Assembly: GCF_943734655.1 (NCBI RefSeq)
Contig: NC_071354.1
Coordinates: 137,874,642-137,938,641, forward strand
Length of the DNA: 64,000 nucleotides
Direction: 5' to 3'
Origin: Sabethes cyaneus
Lineage: Eukaryota > Arthropoda > Insecta > Diptera > Culicidae
Shown: positions 1 to 10,510 of the stretch, in pieces
Layout: each line of letters opens with the position of its first letter
Numbering within the stretch: the stretch's first letter is position 1
Notes under the pieces: generated by a model
What the model saw: the letters and a program-made list of their open reading frames with translations, nothing else
What the model was told of the DNA's origin: nothing
Database searches by the model: none
Translations under genes and position numbers: made by a program

Positions 1-345
1 GTATCGCACAGTGTCTCAGCGTAAATATATTATATAGATGGACAATTTTATGACGAAAAACTTTACCGAAGAAAGTATGGACGTATGTTCAAATCTTGCT
101 GAGAAATTTACGATTTTCTGAACGCAGTTTTACGTGAAAGAGGTAAATGACAAAACCTAAACTATTTATTCTAAACATTACTTATGGTTTTGATAGGAGA
201 AAATCTGCACCTTCCACAGAATTTGGCAGCATTTCCTGCATTTAGACTCAAGAATCACTTTTAAAAAGAGCATATTTATTTTATTAGATGTTATGTTTGA
301 AAAATCGCATCTTGAAACCAATGGTTTGCTCCAAAATGAAGTCTA
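1..345. other. Gene-free AT-rich flank
   Basis: I see no coding potential, RNA gene or clear repeat here. The stretch ends at the TA dinucleotide (344-345) that is the left target duplication of the adjoining Tc1/mariner relic. Confidence 0.5.
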
Positions 346-1228
346 AAGGGTATCCCACATCAAATTGCATCACGGAAAAACACTGTAGATGTAGAAAATT
401 AACCAATTGGTATTTTCTCTGGAAAATTTGAGTACAAGTAGTTTAGAGTGTATTATTTACACTGTATATTTATCGCTGTCAGTTTTTCGAAAATTGAAAA
501 AATTGGCCTCACCCCAAAAGCAACGTCGCGAATTGATTTTGCGCAAGTACCTGGAAATCTTCAATTATCTTATCGGTACATTGGAAAAAACTCGGTGTCG
601 TGCACTCAAGTGTGAGTCGGCAACTTCCGGCACAAGTTTGATGTTACGCCCAGCACAACTTTGATGTTCCGTAGGAAATAAGGAAGCAGGAACTTTCAAA
701 GTTTGCCAAGAAATACATGATTTGGCAGGCGATCTGCTCAAGTGGCAAATGGAGTGCGCCCTTCGTGACTACCGGTACTATAAAAGGGTAGATCTATCTC
801 AAGGAGTGTCTATAGAAGCGTCTGCTTCCTCTGTTGGAGCAACACGTGAGCCCTACGAACTTTTGGTCGGATCTAGCTTCGTGCCACTATTCAAAGGATG
901 TCCTGGAGTGGTACGAACCCCCCCCTAACGCACCAGAGTTAAGGTGCGAATCGAAAAATGCTGAACTATTATGAAGCTCTCAAGGAGGTCAAATCGGAGG
1001 AATACTTAAAGGAAAAGTGTGTTTTCGTACAGAAGAAGCTGCATCCAGATGTCGTACAGAACCTTATGAGTGGAGTTAAGTGTAAGGTGCGAGCATACGG
1101 TTATGCTATTGAAGTTGAATGAAATAAATATGCCAACAAATTACTAATGGGTTATATTTTATTGTCTGAAAGGTTTAAAAAGAAAAGGAGCATTTTTTTC
1201 GTGATGCAATTTGATGTGGGACACCCTT
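346..1228 (+). mobile_element. Tc1/mariner-type element with intact TIRs, internally decayed
   Basis: The ends are near-perfect terminal inverted repeats of about 28 bp. The left end begins AAGGGTATCCCACATCAAAT and the reverse complement of the right end begins AAGGGTGTCCCACATCAAAT. Both sides carry a TA dinucleotide (344-345 and 1229-1230), the target duplication of this superfamily. The interior, about 0.88 kb, encodes a frameshifted transposase on the plus strand. It is shorter than an autonomous mariner (about 1.3 kb), so an internal deletion is likely. Confidence 0.88.
645..1122 (+). pseudogene. Tc1/mariner transposase remnant (C-terminal half)
   Basis: Translating across frames recovers transposase blocks. 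AKKYMIWQAICSSGKW is followed by SAPFVTTGTIKG, then SDLASCHYSKDVLEWYE, which holds the second catalytic Asp. PPNAPELR follows, and then a frame change leads to KLHPDVVQNLMSGVK and a terminal TGA at 1120. The block order and the DLASCHY motif match Tc1/mariner transposases of the kind found in mosquitoes. Stops interrupt TIKG and KECL, and a frameshift follows PELR. The N-terminal DNA-binding part and the first catalytic Asp are not recognisable. The copy is dead. It belongs to the same transposase group as the relic near 32 kb. Confidence 0.82.
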
Positions 1229-3250
1229 TAAGTTGTAATGGCCTAATTAATTTTAGTTTTTCTTTATCTTTCAGAGAAATATAAAAAAAATATTTTTTTA
1301 AATTTCATGTGAGACATATTTAAAAAAGCATATTTATAAATGTTAGCCAGTTTCATGGTGCTACGCAGTTTTATTTATTACACATGAAAATAAAAATCTG
1401 ACACAATAAACCTTTAAGAATTGTTAAATTAGAATTGAAGAAAGAAAAAAGAGAAAAAAAGAGAAAGAATTGAATTAAGAAAATAGTTTCCAAAGTAAGG
1501 CCTAAGTTAAGTTCAACCTACACAAATATTCACAGATATTTTCACTTACGGGCTTACGGGCGTTTAGTCTTGACAGCAGCAAGTGTGAGTTCATAATTTC
1601 ATGTAACCAAAATTCATCAAAGTGATCTTGTGATCTAAATCTTCACGAAGATTTTTTTCTTAAAGCTGTGTTCAACCCTGACGGCATTCCCGGGCCATAT
1701 TAGCAATGAAAATTAGCAATGTCTTATGCTAATTTTGATGTAATAAATATTTTGATTTCTTTGCTTTATGGACTGGGAAAATGCGAATATATAATAGGTG
1801 AAGGGTGCATTATGCAAGTAAACAATTTGAGTTGTTGCATTTAAACTTAATTAGGTACTGCTTTCGTTAGAAACACTAAATTAATAAGGATATAGGGTGC
1901 GGGAGGGTATTTTCAGCTAATTTTTAAAGTCAGCCTATTTGCCTTTTCTTTCGCCAATAAAAATACTTCGACATACAATTTTAATATGATATAACTATTT
2001 TCTCAAGACTATTTTCTACTATTTTTTATTCAAAGAACGTCAAAATCACCTGTTCTTCCACTAGAACTAGGCCATAGGCCGAAAAAATAGATGCCATCGC
2101 TTAATGGGCTGAAAATACCCTCCCGTGCCCTACATATTTGATAAGAGTAAGCTGGTCAAGTTTCTGTAAAAAAATGATACTGATTGTCATAATTTATTTG
2201 GATGGAAATTAAGTGCTTATGATTCATTCTGTTTGTATTAATGTCTATACAGATTTATTATAGATATAAAAGTATCAGAATCTCAGATATTCAAATGGTC
2301 ACATTTTCCCTACTAACACAGTTGTTGCAAAGTTGCTCTGGCATCCGACATACGACTAATTCTAGTAATTTATTTAGTTTTGTTTATTGGACTAATGTTA
2401 GGCTCTGTCCGTTATCGATATTTAAAATTATTGCATAGTTATTATCTAATTACATTACAAATGATTTACATAAAATACTCTAAGATTATCCCTGATTGGC
2501 TTCTTTGTCAATTCAACATTTGATAAAAAAGTTTATGCAACTAAAAGTGCTAAAATTGTGCTGCTTGAAGATGGATTGGCGATCTGCTTATCATTATTTT
2601 GTATCTTAACGGAAATTAAAATCCGCGAGTTCAAATAACGGATTAATATGCTGATTTAGACTCTGTAGAGGTACCACAAACCTGTCGCCTTGATATTGAA
2701 ATTTGCACTCGTCACATACAATTCTGTTGTCGACCAGAAAGTCTTTGTACAATTTCATAATTGCATTGTAAATTGATTTTATAAAGCATGTTAGAAGCTT
2801 TTAATGCTTCACGAAACCGTTACCAGTTGGATTGTAACCAAATGATTCCAAGCACCGTATCAATAATTTTGAATTACATTTTCCATTAAATTATTATCAA
2901 ATACCAGCGGTTAAAAAAGAAACCTCAAATTCGAACCTTTGGTTGCACTTTACTACAAAGCTTGTTTAAGTTTGTTTTGTTGCGTCGGGAATATTTTTTT
3001 CAGTCCTTTCACTAGAACTCATTAACATACGAATCGAACTTCAGATAAAATATATTTGCACTCCAATAAATGTAGCAGTCGACATCGTATATTCGAGCAC
3101 TAATGATTCGAAAATTTTTACTGAATTTTATAATGCCTAAAACACTTTTATTCGATCAAATATCTCACCTGCAAGCCTATTCCAGCCGGCGATAAGGCAC
3201 TATTCAATTTTATTTCTCCCTTGCGCGGACAAATCCTGTAACTGATTTTG
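1229..3250. other. AT-rich intergenic DNA upstream of vvl
   Basis: There is no supported gene. A MITE lies at 1895-2130. The remaining sequence is AT-rich with only short chance ORFs; upstream regulatory DNA of vvl could lie here, but I cannot point to a specific site. Confidence 0.4.
1895..2130. mobile_element. 236-bp TA-flanked MITE
   Basis: The left end starts GGGTGCGGGAGGGTATTTTC and the reverse complement of the right end starts GGGCACGGGAGGGTATTTTC. TA dinucleotides flank both sides (1893-1894, 2131-2132). There is no coding capacity. Small size, TIRs and TA duplication indicate a non-autonomous Tc1/mariner-type element. Confidence 0.82.
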
Positions 3251-3559
3251 TAATATGTTACCGCAGATGGAAACTCAAAAAACTCGACGGAGACATTTCC
3301 GTCGCCGCGCTACTGAGCGGAGTCGTACTGGACCCGTTTTGCCGTCGCAGGTTGGTGGGCAAATCGAACTGCTCTCGAATCGCTGGCAACGAATCTCGCC
3401 GGTTGGTTGTGCTGGTGCCATTGTAGGTGTAAAACCTCCTCTGTACGCATGTACTGTTTCTTTTGTTTCTTGGTTTTTGCATTTCCACCCTCTTTGGTTG
3501 GAAAAGAACGGTGTGTAGACAAGCAGTGGTCAAACATTCCGGTCTGTGTGGCTCATAGC

Positions 3560-4110
3560 TACGCGCTGATGGGTGGTGAAAACATGAGAGAGTGAGAGGG
3601 AGAGAAAGATGATGACAAGACAGGAGAGAGAGGACGGGACATTGGTAGCTGAGAGGCTTACGTGTATGCTGAGCACGGTTGACGTGACACAAGGCAGCCG
3701 AGTGGTGAAATTGTTGTTCAAGAAGGAGAAACGATGTGGTAGGCAGCTGAGACAGCGGCTTGCTGTCTAGGTCTGACGTTAGTGGTTCTAATGGAATGAC
3801 AGAAAGAGTAAACGACAAAAAGGGGCGGAGCCAAATTGTGGTTGAGAGGTGTTGATATAGATACATACGAAAAAAGATTCCGTAAGTAAGGGAAATCGTT
3901 TGAGGTGAATTTGACAGAGGTGAGTAGAGGGCTCCCGAGTTGCGAGTGTGATTGTGCGACGAGTTGGGTTTTCCGATAGCGTAATATTTCGAGTGCATGA
4001 AGTGGTCCATTGCTTTGGATATTTTTTTCTTAGTGTGTATGCGTTTTTACGTGGTTGAGATTGTGTGAACGTATGTAGAGAGAGAGCGACAACGAAAACG
4101 ACACGGAGAC
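3560..4110 (+). promoter_or_regulatory. GAGA-rich stretch upstream of vvl
   Basis: The plus strand carries dense GAGAG runs, for example around 3586-3640 and 4076-4090. Such clusters bind GAGA factor (Trl) in promoters and Polycomb response elements of Drosophila developmental genes. The stretch is about 0.4-0.9 kb upstream of the candidate vvl TATA box. The long minus-strand ORF over the same span (3258-4010) is best explained by the purine bias and is not annotated as a gene. Function is inferred from composition and position only. Confidence 0.35.
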
Positions 4111-4493
4111 CGCATCGAGTGCGGTGAATAGTTGAATATATTGTTTAGTCAACTTCTATGATTCGGAGCGTTTGCACGTATATGTCTCGATTGTGCGTGT
4201 ATATTTATTAATTTATTTTTTTATTTTACACAACGTTTCTTTCCACATTGAGCGCTCGGAGAGTATTTTGCCTCGATTTGAATTCCGCGATGACAGTACA
4301 GCGCATAGCGTAGCGCACGAGGAATCTGTTTTTCGGTGATCGTAAAACTGAATAGAAGAAAAAATTGATGCAAGCCACGCATGAAGGAAAAGATTTATTA
4401 AATTGACAGCGAACGACGCTAACAACCAATTGCCAATTGGTCAGTGAAATGTAAAAAAGCCTAATGGAAAGTGTGGTGAATTTGCGCGCAAAT

Positions 4494-4501
4494 TATAAAT
4501 A
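4494..4501 (+). promoter_or_regulatory. Candidate TATA box for vvl
   Basis: TATAAATA at 4494-4501 is followed about 29 nt later by CAGAT, which could serve as an initiator with the A at 4523. The context is otherwise AT-rich, so chance occurrence cannot be excluded. Upstream GAGA motifs and the vvl start codon about 1 kb downstream make it plausible. Confidence 0.33.
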
Positions 4502-4522
4502 GAGTGACACCAAAGTGATAAC

Positions 4523-5551
4523 AGATTATAGCAACACCGAAAAAATAGTTCGCCCAGTTCAGAAAATATTAAGGGTCGGTGTGATTGAAAAAAAAAAAAA
4601 AACAAGTAAACGATTAAAGTACCTGAGCTTTGCGTACCGAGCTTGTGCGATTGGCGTGATCCAAGAACCGGTCACCTAGAACCAGGTATTTTATGTTGGC
4701 AGAAAGTGTAATCTTCGGAACTGCAGATCTCAACGGAAGAAGAAATAAGAATAGCAAGTGATCTTCGCTGGAAGGCATGAAAGATGTGAACAAGTGTGCT
4801 TATGTTTTGATCGTTTTTGTCAGCTGGTCAAAAAGTTGAGTTCTGTTTGATCTAGTAGAAACAAAAGATCGAGCTCAAATGAATGCCGCAATTAATTTGA
4901 ATAATCTTGAATGAAGAAACGAAAATTTACATAATTTGTGTACTCGCGGGACGCAGTAGCAGAAGCAGCAGAAGCAACCATTTCGGTGGCAGCATCCGTA
5001 CTCACTGTAGGCAAGCAAAGTTTAAAGATAAATAAGAAAACAAAAATACAAAAATACATAAAAAATTCCAACGCCAGTAAAACAACCCAAAAGAGTTTGA
5101 GAGAAGAAAAGAGAAGTTATTAGTAAAGAGTAAACACCTGAGAGATGATTGATTGATTCTAGCTGCACTGCACAAGATTGAATTATCGATACACGGGAGC
5201 CGTGTAGGATAGACCGGGCAGTGTGATAAAAACCCTTAGACGGGTGCTGAGTGGAAGCTGGCAGAGGTAGATAAATAAAACAAGTCTCCGGTTTGATTGC
5301 TTTGACGTGATCGTTATTTTTGTATTCGTTCGGAGCCAGTTAGGGCTGAATCGAGATTTGGCAGTGCCATTTGAATACTTGAATTTTCAAGACAACGTCA
5401 CGTCACCTGGAGCAGGAAAGTAAGCATTTTGAAAGGACGCTGCGGCGTGTTATGCTAGTGAGCCATTTTTTATAAGATAGGAAAACTGAGCCCAAATTTG
5501 GAGCCCTACCCCGCCAGCGTGGAAGGGCTTAACAGCCCTAGAGCGGTGGGG
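4523..5551 (+). other. vvl: Candidate vvl 5' leader
   Basis: This is the stretch between the proposed start site and the vvl ATG. It contains several upstream ATGs with short ORFs, including a 61-codon open frame at 4938-5123 that opens on a non-AUG codon. Long leaders are common for insect POU genes. An in-frame TGA at 5459-5461 bounds any N-terminal extension. Splicing within the leader cannot be judged from the sequence. Confidence 0.35.
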
Positions 5552-6778
5552 ATGGCCGCCACCACGTACATATCGCCTAGCGGCGAGCTGGACATGGCCT
5601 TAGGCGGCGGTTACCATACGTCTTCACCGCGAAGTGCAGCCGATGCAAACGAGATGAAGTATATGCATCATCATCACCACCAGAGCCATCACCATGTGCC
5701 CTCTAGTCCTAGTCCGAATCCTGCTGGTTTGGGTTCGGTAACGGGTGGCCTCGGTGGAGTTGGTGGCAATCCTTGGGCTGCTCTTCAACCAACGGATCCA
5801 TGGGCGTTGCATTCGCATCATCCTCATTCCCACCCGCATGCGACAGACGTGAAGCAGGAAATGCATTTATCGCAACAAGCTCGGGCACAGCAAGGTATGG
5901 CTTCTCCACATGCCTGGCATGCACCGGTGCATCCCGGAACGCATTACGCCACTGGAGGATCTCCACTGCAATACCACCATGCAATGAACGGAATGCTTCA
6001 TCATCCTGCTCATCCTGCTCATCACCAAAGTGCACCCCCTTTGCATCACTCGTTACGGGGTGAGTCGCCTCAGCTGCACATACCACACCATCACCTGCAG
6101 GGCGATCGGGACGTGAGTGCCGGAGAAGAAGATACTCCAACGTCTGACGATCTAGAAGCGTTTGCAAAGCAATTTAAACAAAGACGAATTAAGCTAGGAT
6201 TTACACAGGCAGACGTAGGCCTGGCACTGGGCACCCTGTACGGCAACGTATTCTCACAAACAACGATATGTCGATTCGAGGCTCTACAGTTAAGTTTTAA
6301 GAATATGTGCAAACTAAAGCCACTGCTACAAAAATGGCTAGAAGAGGCTGACTCTACCACGGGTTCGCCAACCAGCATCGACAAAATTGCTGCCCAGGGT
6401 CGAAAGCGAAAAAAGCGAACCAGCATCGAGGTGTCAGTGAAAGGAGCCCTAGAACAGCATTTCCACAAACAGCCGAAGCCATCGGCACAGGAAATCACTT
6501 CGTTGGCCGATTCGTTGCAGCTTGAGAAGGAAGTAGTCAGAGTATGGTTCTGCAACCGACGGCAGAAAGAAAAACGGATGACACCACCAAATACAATGGG
6601 TGGTGACATGATGGATGGAATGCCGCCCGGACATATGGGCCATGGAGGACACGGCTATCATCCGCACCATGACATGCACGGTAGTCCAATGGGTACCCAC
6701 AGCCACAGCCACAGTCCGCCCATGCTCAGCCCTCAGAGTATGGGCGGTGGAGGGCACCATCAGTTAACGGCCCACTAG
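5552..6778 (+). CDS. vvl: Class III POU-domain transcription factor Ventral veins lacking (Drifter)
   Basis: A 408-residue nuclear DNA-binding regulator of tracheal, neural and endocrine development. The order is an N-terminus starting MAATTYISPSGELDMALGGG; His-rich runs near residues 39-50; a POU-specific domain at about 194-267 (DLEAFAKQFKQRRIKLGFTQ through LLQKWLEEAD); a short linker; and a POU homeodomain at about 285-344, with W332, F333, C334 and N335 of the recognition helix in WFCNRR. Cys at homeodomain position 50 is the POU signature. The C-terminus is Met/Gly/His-rich. The length is close to that of fly Vvl, and the frame is intronless, as in Drosophila. I chose ATG 5552 because it matches the known insect N-terminus and has purines at -3 and +4; the frame runs up to 5462 but has no earlier ATG. 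The stop is TAG at 6776. Confidence 0.97.
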   Translation: MAATTYISPSGELDMALGGGYHTSSPRSAADANEMKYMHHHHHQSHHHVPSSPSPNPAGLGSVTGGLGGVGGNPWAALQPTDPWALHSHHPHSHPHATDVKQEMHLSQQARAQQGMASPHAWHAPVHPGTHYATGGSPLQYHHAMNGMLHHPAHPAHHQSAPPLHHSLRGESPQLHIPHHHLQGDRDVSAGEEDTPTSDDLEAFAKQFKQRRIKLGFTQADVGLALGTLYGNVFSQTTICRFEALQLSFKNMCKLKPLLQKWLEEADSTTGSPTSIDKIAAQGRKRKKRTSIEVSVKGALEQHFHKQPKPSAQEITSLADSLQLEKEVVRVWFCNRRQKEKRMTPPNTMGGDMMDGMPPGHMGHGGHGYHPHHDMHGSPMGTHSHSHSPPMLSPQSMGGGGHHQLTAH

Positions 6779-6784
6779 CAATCA
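6776..6784 (+). promoter_or_regulatory. vvl: Leaky stop context UAG CAA UCA
   Basis: The vvl stop TAG is followed immediately by CAATCA, which fits the CARYYA hexamer defined downstream of the leaky UAG of tobacco mosaic virus and shared by several efficient readthrough sites. The frame beyond stays open for 129 codons. The motif match is visible; efficiency in this species is unknown. Confidence 0.8.
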
Positions 6785-7168
6785 GAGCACCAGGAGTCCA
6801 GCAATAATTCGGCGGTGTTTCAACCGATTCACCACCCTGGAATCCTGCAACCACATTCCGCCGCTATTTCCTCATCCAACGCTGGGAATAGCTATAGCAT
6901 AGCATCGACCACCACAAATACCTCTTCACCGCCGTCGTCGACGTCTTCATCTTCCAATGCGGCCGCAGCAGCGGCAGCAGCAGCAGCAGCGGCCGCTGCT
7001 TCGGGAGCTTCGACATCGCCGTCGGCAGCTGCTGCTGCTGCGCAAATGTACATAGACCACCGGCATCACCAGCAACAGCAGCAGATGCACGCTAGGCGGA
7101 TATTTCAGGAATGGACTCTGCAGTTCGGACCCACCGGTACTGCAACTGGTGCACGATATTTGAATTAA
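6779..7168 (+). CDS. vvl: C-terminal readthrough extension of Vvl
   Basis: The reading frame of vvl continues past TAG without interruption for 129 codons to TAA at 7166-7168, giving a possible isoform of about 538 residues. It opens QSEHQESSNNSAVFQPIHHP, then has a Ser/Thr-rich stretch, a poly-Ala run of 14 encoded by mixed GCN codons (about 6958-6999), a second Ala run, a His/Gln tract (HRHHQQQQQ) and the end RIFQEWTLQFGP. Mixed synonymous codons in the homopolymers argue for selected protein rather than simple trinucleotide expansion. Readthrough of the Drosophila vvl/drifter stop has been reported to yield a longer protein with altered transcriptional activity. No ATG suitable for independent translation lies near its beginning, and no splice acceptor is needed. 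An alternative is that this is simply 3' UTR, but coding-like composition makes that less likely. Confidence 0.82.
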   Translation, partial: QSEHQESSNNSAVFQPIHHPGILQPHSAAISSSNAGNSYSIASTTTNTSSPPSSTSSSSNAAAAAAAAAAAAAASGASTSPSAAAAAAQMYIDHRHHQQQQQMHARRIFQEWTLQFGPTGTATGARYLN

Positions 7169-7330
7169 AAAAGAAATCCTGGCCAGCCGGATAACCAAAA
7201 GAGTTGGCAATCTGCACGATTGGGAACGGAATCATCAGTCCACCAATCAGAATACACACATACACACACAAGAAAGAAAAACCAACAAAGATGCAAGCTA
7301 GTAAAATATTATTTAGTTTGATGCCCTCTA

Positions 7331-7336
7331 AATAAA
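7331..7336 (+). terminator. Proximal AATAAA polyadenylation signal candidate
   Basis: AATAAA lies 163 nt after the end of the readthrough frame and is followed by TTG-rich sequence. It is the first canonical signal downstream of vvl. AATAAA is frequent by chance in this AT-rich DNA. Confidence 0.3.
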
Positions 7337-10300
7337 TTGTTTAAATCAAAGTTTAAACTCTAAACAAAAGCAAAAAGTGGTGACTTAAATACAATTTGTG
7401 AAAATCCGATCGAAACTGTGTTTACCTGTACATAGAAGAATATGAATATGAGTAAGGTTAATGTAATCAGTATCGTGTAAGGAAAAAAATAGTATGAAAA
7501 GTAGAATTTATATACGACATAATACAAGTAATACAAAACAGCAACACAACAAGAGCTAGATAGAAACGAATGAAGCGAAAGCTCTAGAGAGCGAAACCAG
7601 AGAAGTTCTAGTGATATATAAATGGGTAAAATTGTAACACGAAGATGCAAATGTGAAGATAATTTCATGGGTCAAAAGCAATGCCTCGCCATCAAAAACA
7701 GTTCAATCAGTAAGTATTTCATTTTGAACTACATATGTTGCAGTACAGTGATTTGGGTTAATGAATTCAGTGATTTTAAGCTAATCATTGCACTAACGGG
7801 CACACAAGTTGAAAGTGAAACAAACCAGTGTCGTTCCAAAATCGATTTTCTATGATTTTCTATGTGTGAAATGACTCCGGCAAACCTCTGGGAATTACCC
7901 GGTCGTAAACTGTTCAAGAATCGTCCTACGCTTTGGTTGTATTCGTACCTTTGATGTGCCTTTTGCAGCTCATCCTGTTAGGTGCTTTACAGTTGTTTGT
8001 GCCCTGCGCCGAAAATTTCCTGTTCAGGAAATTCCGGTAGTATCCTTTTATGAGGCAGCCGACGGCAGGCCGATTAGTGATGATTGTTTTTTCTCATGCG
8101 TTACCTTCACACCTTTTTGGGCCAGCAGCGGTTTGCTTTAAGACGGAAGAAGTTTGGAGTTTCCACATCTGTGAGCTGGATCAACAAGGGGCAGGAAATA
8201 TTTACAATTTGCACTGCGCCTTTGTTTTTCGGACATTTTAAGGGAATTCCTTTGACGCCCATAATCATCGAGTATGCTGCGCGGTGCGCTGTAAAATTTG
8301 TTTTAGCCGGGGATTTCCTCCTTGGCGAAAGATTTAGCTTCTATAAAACTGAATGATACGGTAAAGAATTAGTTTTTGATGGTTTGGTTTTTGCTTTCCG
8401 GCCCTGGAATGGAGATTAAGGTAGGGAAGTCGAAAGAATATGTCCACAGCTGTATACCGATTCTAAGAGAGGGACGCTAAATAAACATGAAATATTTGTA
8501 ATAAAACCATGTGAGAAGAAATATAAAGCAAACACGCCGTTGTATAAAAGCATCTGAAAATTATGAAAACTTACTGCAAAAAGTGTACGAAACGATTCAA
8601 CAACATAGAATACCAATATTTGTATAAGAAAAAATGTGTAAGTACTGCGAGAACATGGGAAAAATTCACTAGAAAACCATCGTTTTGCAAACATTCCAAA
8701 TAAAATTTCGTTTATTTGTTTTTTCCTAATTATGGTCACAGGAGTAATTCTATTTCATAACAATCCGTAAAATCCCTCACCAAGGTGAAACGCGTACCGG
8801 CATGTGCACGCTTGTGTGCAAATTTAATGGCCGTACTAATTTAAGTGTTCTTATCGGTCACCTAATTTTCCATTTCGTATTGAGGCACTTGCCCACCAAC
8901 CGTGGCGGTCGAGCACTTTTTTTTGTTGTTCAGTGGCAGGTGTGCGTAGTTTTTCATTCTTACTGCTTTTTTTTATTCCCTTTTGAGTAACGTTTCGAAG
9001 TGCAGGTTGCCTTTTGTAACTTTAGATGTTTTGTTTATTATACAACACATCATCGTATGTCTGCTAGACGTAACTACCAAATACATACTTACAATTTTGA
9101 TGCAGTTTTATTCGATGGAATTGCAAGTGGAATTTTCTTTGCCTTTTAAAAAAGATGATTGTGATTAGAAAAAATGTTGGTGGCATTAAAAATTACAATT
9201 TTACACGATTATCATCAAAATCATTTGAATCGGAATTTTGGAGAAATTAAAGCATAATAATTATGTTTATTGCGAGACAATTTGTTCCAGTAGAGCTACG
9301 ATGGTGAGATTATAATGGCAAGATTCCACATCTTGCTTGAAATTTATTTTCGAATGAATGCTGTGTTGGCAAAATTATGACTTGTTTAAAAGAATAGTAT
9401 GTACTAGTATACAATAAACAGAAGCACTGATAGGAAGAATCTCTTGTTTGATGACGATTTGCCTGATAAATAAAAGAAAAAATTGCCATATAATTTTTAC
9501 ATTTTTGATGAATGGATTGGTATATAAACCGTTGCAAGTCGTTCAGAATTGGCAGAGTTATTAGGGTTCAAAATCTTTCATTATTTCGTCCGGCTCGCTT
9601 GAATCCCTACGGTAAGCAGAAATTTTACTTTGTTTAAAATGAAACACAATGAATGTATTCGGATCTGTTTGAATGTAATTTGCATGATTATCAGAAAATA
9701 TAAAATGGAAACTCTTGTAAATATTCGCTATTTAAGTGGAAAAAGTTGAATATGCTTTCGCTAAATTCCTTGTAGTATTGCCTTAATAGTCAATGAACTC
9801 ATTGGAAAGTTTTTCAGTGGATATAAGCAAAGCCAACGCAGCATTCTTTTTGCTTTAATTATGTATTTTCTGTGGATTTCACGCGTCATGGGATACGGTA
9901 TGTTTATTTTTTTCTATTGATTCTAGCATAACTTTCACAAAAAAATAACCAGAGAAGAATGATATTCATTCCCCTTGTTTGAACGTGAGGCAAAATTAGC
10001 GAAAGGAAAAAAACACAATGAATAGGTTTAAAAATATGATAACACACAGGGTAAAATATTAAAATAAACTCCATTTGATATCGTTGGCTTCCATTTTTCT
10101 CTTTGTTAGCCGTTGCAAATGGATTTGTTTTGGCCAGTAAAATAGTCATCATTTCGCTTGAGTTGAATTACGTTTAGTTAAGCTTTCGACATTCCGCCAG
10201 AACTTTTCATCATTTGCTTCCGTTCGATGTTCAGTTTAAATGAACGTTCAGATGATACGTTTGGAAGACCGACGCGGTAACAGCACTACAGTATCGGTAC

Positions 10301-10493
10301 TTGACTTAATTATGTTTTATATGTTAGGCGAACCGAATCAAAAATTTAATTGTAAAAGCGATATCTCATTTTTGTTATTTAATGTGTAGAAAAAAAAACC
10401 TAAACAAAAAACGACGAAGTTAAGACAGAAGAAAAAAAAGCTTATAATTACTACGGTTAGTTAATTGTGAAATCGTGAAACATGATTGAACTT

Positions 10494-10499
10494 AATAAA
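10494..10499 (+). terminator. Distal AATAAA polyadenylation signal candidate
   Basis: AATAAA is followed by an A/G-rich and then T-containing tract. It would give a 3' UTR of about 3.3 kb, plausible for a neural transcription factor gene, but nothing in the sequence proves its use. Confidence 0.2.
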
Positions 10500-10510
10500 A
10501 GTATAAGAGG

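Larger units (their letters stand above)
7169..10510 (+). other. Probable vvl 3' UTR and downstream AT-rich DNA
   Basis: There is no second gene. The sequence is AT-rich with short chance ORFs. Candidate AATAAA signals occur at 7331-7336, 8479, 9413 and 10494-10499, so the true 3' end cannot be fixed. Confidence 0.35.

Noticed and set aside
3258..4010. 250-codon minus-strand ORF upstream of vvl
   Set aside because: Composition follows the GA-rich plus strand (Ser/Leu/His-rich, no domain). Overlapping plus-strand frames are equally open. More likely regulatory DNA.
5498..5551. vvl start at TTG 5498
   Set aside because: Not an AUG, and the known insect Vvl N-terminus starts at MAAT-, which is ATG 5552. 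Kept only as a low-interest non-AUG possibility.
5709..6609. Minus-strand ORFs of 152 and 172 codons inside vvl
   Set aside because: Shadows of the highly constrained POU coding sequence in other frames.
6815..7168. Independent 117-codon gene starting at GTG 6815
   Set aside because: In frame with vvl and no AUG; better explained as part of the readthrough extension.
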